From Cristatella mucedo (lineage: Eukaryota; Bryozoa; Phylactolaemata; Cristatellidae): 64,000 bases of DNA. The notes under the pieces are model-generated. The model had not been told where the DNA came from. It worked only from the letters and a program-made list of their open reading frames with translations, and ran no database searches. The number at the start of each line of letters is the position of its first letter. Position 1 is the stretch's first letter. Shown one piece after another: positions 11,436 to 21,709 of this stretch. The stretch is from assembly GCA_009760855.2 (NCBI GenBank), contig WPIO01000103.1, positions 1,196,001 to 1,260,000 on the forward strand, in the 5' to 3' direction. A program made the translations under genes and the position numbers.

Positions 11436-12229
11436 GCTTTGATGCTCAGCCGCTTCCGTCTCGATTCTTGTTGTTTTTCGTTTTGCTCTTTGCATTCGCT
11501 CTATTAGCCTTACTCAACCGCCCATCCTTCTTTAAATCGTAAGGGGAAATTCAAAAGGTCTCACTCGAATGAAGATGGCTGTAAAAGCGGAAGTGCTACC
11601 CTGCGAGCGCTGACCAATTTGGATAGCAACCAAGGTTCCAGAGACCATTTTGATCGAGCTTCAGAAATCTCAGATGCGAGCCAGCCACGACTCGGCCGGA
11701 CTCACGACAGTACGATATCGTTAGACGTGTGGACGTGCACAGTCGCTCAGGTACTGTGGGCGTGGTTGGTCTCAACTGGATTTTGACGACTACCTCTTGG
11801 CGTTTAAGCATAATGCAGTCCGGCGAAATGTATTCGACATTTTCCAAAAGGTGTACCGCAGCACAGACAGCGCTATGCCTGCAAAGAAACATAATTGACC
11901 AATATATTCGAGACGATTTATCTCGTAAAGCAAAGCGACTGAACAAAGACGATAGGTAGTTGAAATAATTCAGTTTTACATAGAAAAGCGGCACTTCAAA
12001 GGTTGAGTCGGAAGCGTGTAAAGTTTGCGTTACTCATCAATCTAGACGTGTAAGCATTTAAAAGTCTGCATGTTAACCTTGCAGAGAGGCTCCCAGCAGC
12101 TGTGAAACCTGCGGACAAAGTTTGAGCAGCTTTATCATAACTGCCGCTCATAAATGGAACTGACATTAACGGAATTATTCATAATATTATTGTAGACCTA
12201 GTCCGCACCCTATTATTTTTTTTATTTCA

Positions 12230-12471
12230 TACAACTAGTTAAATATAAATTGAAAATAGAGAGTGGATACACTTGGGATCACTTGGATTACAGAGTCTGT
12301 ATTGTATAATGTGTCGCCATTAAGGTAATGGCTATACAGCTAGCGCCGGAAGCTTGGTCGTCACTTCCTTTCGTACTGCGAGTGAAAGCGGCAGTGCTGA
12401 GGCATTAGTTCTGCATGTACCAGGAAGCTAGTACTGACTATATTCAGCAGCAAGGAAACAAGAACCTTTCT
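12230..12471 (+). promoter_or_regulatory. Conserved proximal promoter / 5' UTR, gene A
   Basis: About 240 bases upstream of the start are conserved with 29,570-29,818 before gene B, including GTATTGTATAATGTG-like and GAAAGCGGCAGTGCTG blocks. Retention in both copies and position suggest promoter plus 5' UTR. I cannot place a transcription start or TATA element with confidence. Confidence 0.4.
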
Positions 12472-15400
12472 ATGACTTCAGCCGTGAGCTTGAAACGAGG
12501 CTACGCTATCCTGAAGTACCTCATGTTTGCTTTTAATTTCTTGTTTTGCGTAAGTATCTTGTCTGTTTGTCTGTCACTGGTCGCTAAGCTACTCCGGGCT
12601 TTGTGCTAGGTTGGAAGTGGCCATATTCGAGGCTAAAAATGAACTGTTACGCGCGTCTTATACAGCTGCTTGTGACACGTGTAGTCTTGCGGTGGCCTTG
12701 AGCATTGGTTGCATGCCTCCCTAGTTACCTACCGTCTTAGCGGGAAATGCCTAGCAGGCGTGATGCTCGTCAAATGGAACTCGTTCGCCTGCAAAACAAT
12801 AATTAATAACGGCGGTTACTGCCCCTGTTTCTGCCATCTCATCCCTGTGGTACTGTTATTCGGCTGGCTGCAGTAGCTGTAGCTGTTCCGCACGGTCACT
12901 GCGAGTCTGGTTGCCTTAGCGGGCGGCAAGGTCATTAACTGTCGCGCATTTTTGTTTTACGGTTTCGTGCTGTGGCTGAGGTTTATTTTCACTTTAAGTA
13001 GCTCTACTTCTTTGCTCGGATCACGCGGATGCTGACGGAGAGTTGGTTACGTTGTGAACGATGCATGGGTGAATGTTTTCAATATCCTATTGCTTGTATT
13101 GAGCGATTTGCGACAGCAAGAGTTTCAGAGAGCAAGCACCTTACAAAGTCCCAGCTGTGTAGTAATAAAAAAATTTTATAGCGCCCTCCACATGTTTATT
13201 CCACATTTCCATTAACAAATGTTTGGTTTTAACATCCGCTAGCAGCAGGCCCAGAGTAAGCAGGTACATGCACATGAAGGACGATTCACAAAGACCCACG
13301 GAAGACTGTAATAAAAAGGTGGTCTTAAGGTTCTTTTTAAGTCATTAGGTCAGGTTTCGTTGTGACAGGCTTTGGTAGTGAGTTCTAAGCTTTGAGAGAA
13401 CAGGAATTAAAGCAATTGCTTACTTCGGTTTTGAGGATTGTGCTAGACGACATGGCTAGACGATTTGAATCTAAAGAACGGATTATACGATTCTTGGCCG
13501 GGTGGTGAGTAGTTCTTATTGGTACGCCGGACCCAGAGTATGAAAGGAAGTACAAGTAAGTAGTAGAAACTTTCATTCGCTGCACTGCTTGTTTAGGAGC
13601 CCGGCCAGATAGACGAGAAGCGGGGTGATGTTGCAATTGTGACGCTCACGACAGATGAGCCTTGCAGCCGATGCTTTAACTGTAAGTACCTGATTGCACA
13701 TCTTTTTCAGCGGTCCTGAACTGCTACTTCTATGCTACTCACTACCTCAACTGCTCTCCTAACTCTGCTATGCTTCCCACTTTCTCTTTGTTGCGTGAGA
13801 CGAAGTCTTTTGGCTACCGAATGCGTACCGAAAGCCGCTTAGGCTGTGAGTGCGCTATACAAAACTCTCCTGCGTAACAGTCACATGGTTTTTATGACTT
13901 TGTGGAGTTACTGACGGAGATACATTACATTAGATTGCACAAGCCAGTGGACCAGCAAACAATGGGCTATCAAAGTCAAGACTGGATGTTATAAATGCAT
14001 AGACCAATTTAGATGTGGTATCCCTGTCTAAATAAGCCCGCATTGTAGCAATGTTATGCAAGTGAAAGTAGGCAGACTTGACTGTGGAGCCGCCGTGGTC
14101 GTCTAATGGAAGGTCACTTTATAACAAAACACCTAGATTACGTGCAAAATTAACAGGAGGCATTCTGGCGGAACCGATTTTGAGCGTCAGGTTTTCCGAT
14201 TTCTGGATTGCAATTGCTTTTCGCACAACCAGCAAGTTATTTTTGTCATTCATTTAATTTAAGAAACTTGACAGCCATCATTGTTTGGATGTCGTCAATG
14301 CATGCAGGAAGGGTGTATAGAGAATTCGACAACCTAGAGGGCTGGGAGGGATCAAAGCAAAGGTACAACTGAGTGTCATCTGCATAGAAGTGAAAGCCTA
14401 GATTGCAGTTGGCGATCCCACTGGTAAGAGGGAGAGTATAAACTGCGAACAGAAGCGAGCCGAGCGCAGAGCCTTTAGGTACCCGGTGCGGTTCCTCGGA
14501 TTATTTGTTCACAACAATGCTGGAGTGTCCGACTTAGATATGACCTGAACCATGGCAATGCACCGACAGTGACGCACGTGCGGTATTCGAGATGCTCAAG
14601 ACGGACTTCGTGATCACTAGTATCAAAAGCTGTCGAAAGATCAAGCGGTACATGTAGAGAGACTTAACCCAACTCTGTATTCATGAGAAGGTCGTTATAC
14701 ACCGTAAGCAATGCTGACTCTGTTGAGTGATTAGCTCTAAAATCAGACTGGAATTTACTAGCTAGGTTTGAGGCCTTACTATTAGAGTTCAGTTGGTCTG
14801 CCATAATTTATTCTAGTGTCTTTTATAGGAATTAAAAATGGGAGACTGGAGGGAAGTTGCTCAAGTCCTCTTGGTCTAGTGTTGCTTTCTCACTTAGTGG
14901 CCCGACTACAGTCTTTTTGAAAGGTGCAGGGACCTTACCTGAGGCTAACAACATATTTATTATGTTAGACATGCGTGGCAGCAGCAGATCTAAGCAACTT
15001 AGAAAGTAGGACAGTGGGAATAGGGTCTGGAGAACTGGTAAATTCTAGACTGGATGATGAATTTCAGGATAAAGTCACGCGGCTCCTTTTTGAACGTAGA
15101 CATAGAGGTCGAGCACTAAATCGGTGGTCATATCATAAGTCCTGTGTTGATTAAATTGAGAGTCCAGAGGAACTAGCGACGGACTCTCCGATGTTGTCTA
15201 TCTTTGTGATCAAAGAAGCTAGAGGAGCGGAAAGCTAGTTCTCTGCAAGAAAAACTTGGTTGGGGACTAATTTAGGAGCGCTTCAGGAGTTGTTTGATGG
15301 TAGGCATCGGCGTTTTCTGATTGCACTTCTGTGATTCAACATTTTGCTTCTAGAAGCAAGATTTGGCTTTTTCTAGGATTGACTGGTATGATTTACAGCA

Positions 15401-18400
15401 GTCCTCCATCATGCTGCTGATGGACGGTCAGTGCTGATCTTTTATATTTTCTCTAGCTTGCGCTTAGGAGACATTGTTAATTTAGTATCAGCAGTAAACC
15501 GCTAGCCGTCTTAGCCAGTTCGCACATTACCCTAAATCAGATATGCAAATTCGGTAAGCACGCCAGCAAGGTTCCGCGTTAGCATTCTACCAATGATGAC
15601 GGGTCGGATGGAGGCTTGAGCAGCGAGAGCGAAGAACATGTTTTCACTCTGAGCACATCAATGCCGTGATTCTTGAGGTTTCGTGATTCACTGGTGATTT
15701 TGAATGAGGAAGAAGACACTCGCTGTAGATTGAACGACATCGGCATATGATCAGATGAGCAGAATTCGGTAAGAATAGGAGACGGTAGCATAAACTCGTG
15801 GGAAAATATTTGATCGAATGATTGACCCTTGTGAAAAAATACATTTGATGTTGGTCCCTAAGAGAACTCAATCTCTTTCTAGACCCATTAAATTTGCTGA
15901 AAAGGAAGCACTATTTAGTGGTTATTGGTAGCATGCACAAAAAAGTCTACATGGTTAGGGGAGACATGCACAGGTCAGCATGCAAGTATGGTTAGTGGTG
16001 GCAGTATGCACTGTGTCAGCACTCATAAGCACATGCAGGTTAAATTACATGGATCCGTTAAATGCTGTAGAAAATAGATGCGCAGTGTTTTCTTTTAAAT
16101 GCCGTCAAGTCGTGAGAAATCGTGACGAAAGTCGGGAGTGAGCTCCAGGCTTTGGGTGTATACGAAGTAAAGGTACGGTCTCCAAAGGATTTGAGGTTCG
16201 TAAGAGGAATAGGTAAACAATAGGATTCCGAAAATCTGGTGGCTTTGATAAGTAGGATGAAGCCAAAGAAACAAAGAAGGAATCTAAAAGTGAGTGACAA
16301 AACCTTAAAGTCGATGCGTTGCTTGATTGGGAGTCAGTGCAGATCCGCGAGAAGTAGTGTGATGTGGCAACTGCAACGCTCACCACCGACAAGCCTATCT
16401 GCAGAGTTTCGCACCACGTGCAAGCGCCTTATCTCACAAGCCGATAGACGAGCAAGCAGTGAGTTACAGAAGTCGAGACGGGATGTCACAAATGCATTTA
16501 CCAATTTAGATGTTGTATGCCTGTCTAAACAAGCCCAAAATGTTTACCAATGTTATGTTGCTGAAAGTAGGCAGACTGACTGGAGCTGGCGCGGTCGTCT
16601 GATGAAAGGTTACTTTCGCATGCGAGCCACAAGAAAAAATGAGTAAGTCAGTGCATGAAATTCAGCATATAAGGAGTCAGTTAAGTCGTCAAAATAAAAT
16701 GTAAATCACTAATAACGAGGAAATATTTATTTCTGGCACGCAGAATTGAAATGAGGTCAGAGAAATCTGTGTTAAAGGAGGACTTGGTACCTGGAGAGCA
16801 ATAGATTACTGCCGCCATCGGTAGTTCTTGTTCGGAGGTACTTAAAGCAAGAGATTCAAAAGAGTGCTTTGAGGGAACTTTAAGCGGCTTGTATTTGCGG
16901 GTGGAACGGACAAAAAGAGCAAACCTACTTTCGGTTTTTTATCTAGGGATACGAAAGAACGCGAAACTAGGTGGAGCTGCATCGGTTAAAGTTAGCATGC
17001 TAGTCGATTGCTGCAAGGTTCTGGTTAAAACGAGAAGTCTCTGCATTGCATGCTACATAATAATAGTAGTAATACATTTGACAAAGCGCCATCCGAGAAC
17101 TCAATCTCTTTCTAGGCGCTTTAAAATTGCTGCAAAGGAAGCGCTATTAAGTGTTTAGTGGTAGCCTTCTCAATAAAAAACAAGAATAAATGGTTAGGGT
17201 TGATATGCATAGGCTCAGCATGCAAGTGCAGTTAGCGGCCGCATGCAAATGTGTCAGTCAGCACGAGTAAGCACATAAAAAACTAATCAGCGACTCACTA
17301 AATGCTGTCATAACTAGATGCGTTTTCGATTTCTTTTTAAATGTGGACAAGTCAGGAGATATCGTGACGCAAGTCGAGAGTGAGTTTCAGGCTTTGTGAG
17401 CATACGAACTAAAGGTACGGTCTCCAAGGAATTTGAGGTTTGTATGAGGTATTGAAAAACCGCTTGGGTCCGAAAAGCTGGTGGAACGATACTTAACCTT
17501 GTGGGGGAGTAGATGTGATAGGTATACTGGAGCCAAAGAATGAAGGGACCTCAAAGGGAGTGGCAAACATTTAAGTCAATGCAGTGCTTGACTGAGAGCC
17601 AGTGCAGGTCAGCGAGAAGTGGTATGGTGTGGCAACAGCGACACTCACGACAGACAAGCCTAGCTAGAGAGTCTTGCACCAGCTGTGAGCGCCTGAGTTA
17701 CGAGGTATTTTCAACAAACTTAGCCAAATTCCTTCGAAGTGCATAGTATTTTTTGATAAACTTGGAAGTATTACTTGATGATCCTGCTAGACAGAATAGT
17801 GGTCCTAAACAATCCGACCTGTTATTATCTTTTATGTATAACTATTTATATTTTTCGTATGATCATTTTTAAACTAGCAAGGTCATCAAAAGAGTCTGGC
17901 TAAGATCAACCTTGATTAGAATTGACATGGGAGAAATATTAAAAAGTAATGAGCATGGCTGTGTAGTTGAAGGAGCATTACGGAAATTGAATCTGGAGTG
18001 GAATTCAAGGTGACTAAGAGCAGTCCGGTTTTTAATAAATTAGCTAAGAGGTTCACTACAGCCATTTATTAATGAAAAACATATATTATTGTGTGCGTCA
18101 CCGCGCAAACCATGTTAGAGTAGAATGCTTGATTTATTTTATAATTAATGATTGTGGTTAATGCGTTTGAAATCTTCCTAAGGTAGTTTAAAAGCACAAC
18201 ATGTACGCTCTAGAGATTTCATTTACCGAAAGCAATTCTATGCCATTTACATGTCATTTAGGTAGTAGGCAAAAGTCTGTCTGATAGAAAAAGCTAAGAT
18301 TGTGCCTCTTTTTTCACATTCTAAAGTACCGAAAACTGTTGTAAATAATAATGAAGCGTTCATTATATTGCACAAACTTCGTTAGCGTGAGCCTGCACAA

Positions 18401-21400
18401 ACAACATTGTCCACAATAAGCTTTATAGGTTTCCAAAATTTGTCTACCTCTAAAGTAATGAGTGATGCTTTGCTTGTGTAACTTCTAGTTACCTCCGTAA
18501 CCGCTACTAATTCTAAGTTACTAATTTTTATTTAAACCAGTTTCAAGTTCGCAGGTTGATCCGTACTTGACTTTTCAACTGTTTGAGCTTAACGGCGTTT
18601 ATAGATATATTCAGTATATTTAGGTATGTGATTAGGCCACACTTATTTATGCAGTCTGGGAAACGAGTTATTAATTGACATACATGAGCTTGACATGTAG
18701 CCTTGGCTAAGAAATAGAAATACGGAATGATTGTGGGTGCCTGTAGAAGTATGGACAAAAGTTTTTTTTTAAGTTGCTCAAATTTCATCTGATATACCGT
18801 AGTCAAATGTATACCTGGTTATGGATGCATATCCGTTAGCATGCATTTCTATTTGAATTAGTGTAATGTGATTCACTGGCAATGTTTCGGCGTTGTCAAA
18901 GTTCTTGAAAATGTTTGTGATCCCATTTCAGATCTTTCGAATGCCCAACCAGTTTAGGGATAACACTCTGACCGGCGCAAATTGTCCTTCGGGTACATTT
19001 TGGCCCAATAAGTATAGGTTTACGACAAATTTCTTTCCTTGTATTTTGATGAAATTCGAATGCAAAATATGTGGGAAACTCGCTTGACTTTGCAGCTTTC
19101 TGGCTTAGCCCTTATCGGCATGGGCGTGTGGTTTCATGTCGACAAACAAGTACAGATGTTCCTTGAGAACCAGAACCTGACTCTTCTCACCCACTCAGGC
19201 ATCGCTGTCATAGTTATCGGATGCATCGTTATGATTGTCGCCTTCCTAGGCTGCTGGGGCTCGGTGAGAGAAAGTCAGTGCCTGCTGGTGACGGTAAGTT
19301 CAGTGTGGACGCCTGCCTATTATTACTGCTATGTACAATGCTGATATGGTAGAGGATCTACCTGCTTAACGGGGTTTTCAAACCATCTTATAAATTAGAC
19401 AATAACTCAGCCAACTTGAAAGTTATGGTAAAAGTGGTGTCGCCAAGAGATCTGTTATTATAATCCTCAAGATTGGCACGGGTAGTATAATCTGAGAGCT
19501 CTTTTCTCAAACGGTTTTATCGGTTTACAAATACCTTTAACCAGACGATACTATTTGTTCAGCAGTCAAGTCCACCTAACCTGATCAACATGCAGTAGCA
19601 ACCTTGGGTTGCTTAGATAAGGGAACCAAATCTATGCTTGTCATTGTAATTATGACAATGTATCTGGATTTTGGCAACTCCATACTTGCACGCATCCTTG
19701 CTTGTACAGTAAGGCCTTTGCTTTGGTGCAAAACACCGCACCTAGGCTAGTCTATAGCAACTGCCACGTTGTACTAGTTCTCATTGATTCTCAAAGGCTC
19801 TCCTTCACGCAGCTTATTGTCGTCAAGGTTCTGTAACTCGCCCTACACCCTTTCATTCTTTTTTCAATCAAAAACTAGTGCTTTAATCAAGCTTCCAATC
19901 GTATTACCCAAACTTCTGACTCAAGCAGTTGGTGGGCCGTGATGGCACACTAGGTAAGGCGGTTGCTTTCACGACCTTGGTCACGAGGTCGTGGGTTTGA
20001 CTCCTGCAATGGGCGATTCCTTATCGCCACTGCAAGCGGTGGTGATAGCCGTAAAGGCTCTTTTGTCGGTATACAAAAAGAGGCTGTTTAATCAGCTAGG
20101 ATTTATTTATTTTATTTATTTGATGTGTACTTAAAAATAAACCTCAAATCCTTCGGAGAATGTGCCTCCATCGCACTTCCAAAGCCTGAAATTTCACGCC
20201 AGCATAATATTACAATATCCCATGACTAAATGTATGTATCTTAAAAAATACAATCTAGTTGATCGTCACACAATATGACTATTCGGTGTAAATTAATGCT
20301 TACACGCTTAAAGCGTACTGCAATTGACCATTTTTTCATGGACTAATTGAGTTGCTTGCATTCCAGCTACACTGAGCTCCACCATAGAAATGCATGGTTT
20401 TAAGGTGCTGTGTTTGCTGTAATGTTACCATTTATATTAAGAAACATTGGCAGTATTTTACTTTTGTTGCTATGCTAATCATGTGGATACATTACAGCCT
20501 AATGAGCTTACATAAAGGACATCATGCAAGTAAATATACCTAAGTGAAACGTTGCCCGTCCTTATATATAGCCTTATTCTTAAGTTTCTATCTATGTGCC
20601 CTGGAAGTACTGTTATCAAGTTCTAGTCTAAATATAAAATAAATATAATTCATTTATATAGCGCCCCAAGAGAACTTAATCTCTATTCAGGCGCTTCACA
20701 TATGCCTCAGGGCTCGAGCCCACGACCTCAGTCAGACCTTGGTCGGGGCGAGCACCTTAACCGCTAGAAACGGAATGATGGGGTGCATCTTTTGCAGGGC
20801 ATACTTTCAAGGGGCATCCGGTAAAGCATTCGGGCTAGCTTACCATGGATATAGAATGAGTGGATTTCTTTCGTAGCTGGTTATCTATGCCAAGCCATAT
20901 TGTGTGGTAGCAGTTGCAAAAGGGCTAACTTGCTGCAGGGATAGTGACGGAGTATATCCGTGATGTGACATATTGGAATTCGCAGTCCTGCTGTGCGTTA
21001 ATCTTTCCTATTCTGACATCACGGATGTCGAAAAGCTGGTAGAGTCTCTAGCAGCTAGAGATTTGCTATTCATCTCTCCTTTGATTCTGATCTGTACCTT
21101 CAGTTTTATAATTTAATATATCTCCTTGTGCAGTTCCACAAAGTGGCAAAGCTTAAGTGGGTGTTACACAGGATAGTTCTCTATTGCGCAGTCAAAGCCT
21201 GAGCGGATTTTGTTGGTAAGCTTTCAGTAGTCAGCTAACCTCGACGGGTCCGTCGCTGCTCAGCTTTGTGCCAAGCGCTTCTGGCTATTATTCAGGTTTC
21301 GTTGTTTTGTAAAGCTTTTCAGTTTTATTGAGAATATCCGTACTGAACTGTGACCAAAAATAGATTTAGATATTCACCTTTATGAGGAATTAGTTTTCAT

Positions 21401-21562
21401 TTTTATAAGGAGTAATAGATGACCGTCGAAAAAAGTCACCGAGCTATGTACGGTATTGCACCCTGATAGCTTCTCATAACTAGTGCAGTCGCTGACCTTG
21501 CTGTCCCATCTGATCTGGTTAGCCTTCTTATGTCGCTCATTGTCCTCGTTAGCTGACGAAGT

Positions 21563-21635
<73 letters not shown>

Positions 21636-21657
21636 CACATGTACATATGCGTATATG

Positions 21658-21709
<52 letters not shown>

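Larger units (their letters stand above)
10147..12229. other. 5' flank of tetraspanin gene A
   Basis: Much of it matches the 5' flank of gene B. In particular 11,440-11,960 matches 27,850-28,290 and 28,406-28,435, and the end matches 29,200-29,560. The longest ORFs here (10,348-10,740 + and 11,596-11,994 -) are not preserved as frames in the B flank, so I do not call them genes. Confidence 0.5.
13281..17065 (-). mobile_element. LINE family B, old near-complete copy in intron 1
   Basis: Runs antisense to the host gene. Its 3' part lies near 13,281-14,130, RT remnants lie at 14,130-15,000, and endonuclease remnants lie at 15,579-15,871 and 16,618-17,065. The matching copy in intron 1 of gene B is 30,780-35,372, so it was inserted before the duplication. 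It is heavily mutated and interrupted by two younger inserts (13,701-13,932 and 15,850-16,617). Confidence 0.75.

Noticed and set aside
11596-11994. 132-codon minus-strand ORF in the gene A 5' flank
   Set aside because: The homologous gene B flank has stops and indels in this frame. It is a chance ORF in noncoding duplicated DNA.
12415-12471. Upstream in-frame ATG of gene A as the start codon
   Set aside because: Gene B has GCGGATACC at the corresponding place, with no ATG. The ATG at 12,472 is common to both and puts the N-terminus at usual tetraspanin length.
19932-20125. tRNA gene
   Set aside because: Same reasoning: tRNA-like promoter followed by a repeated body and A/T tail, with other copies in the window.
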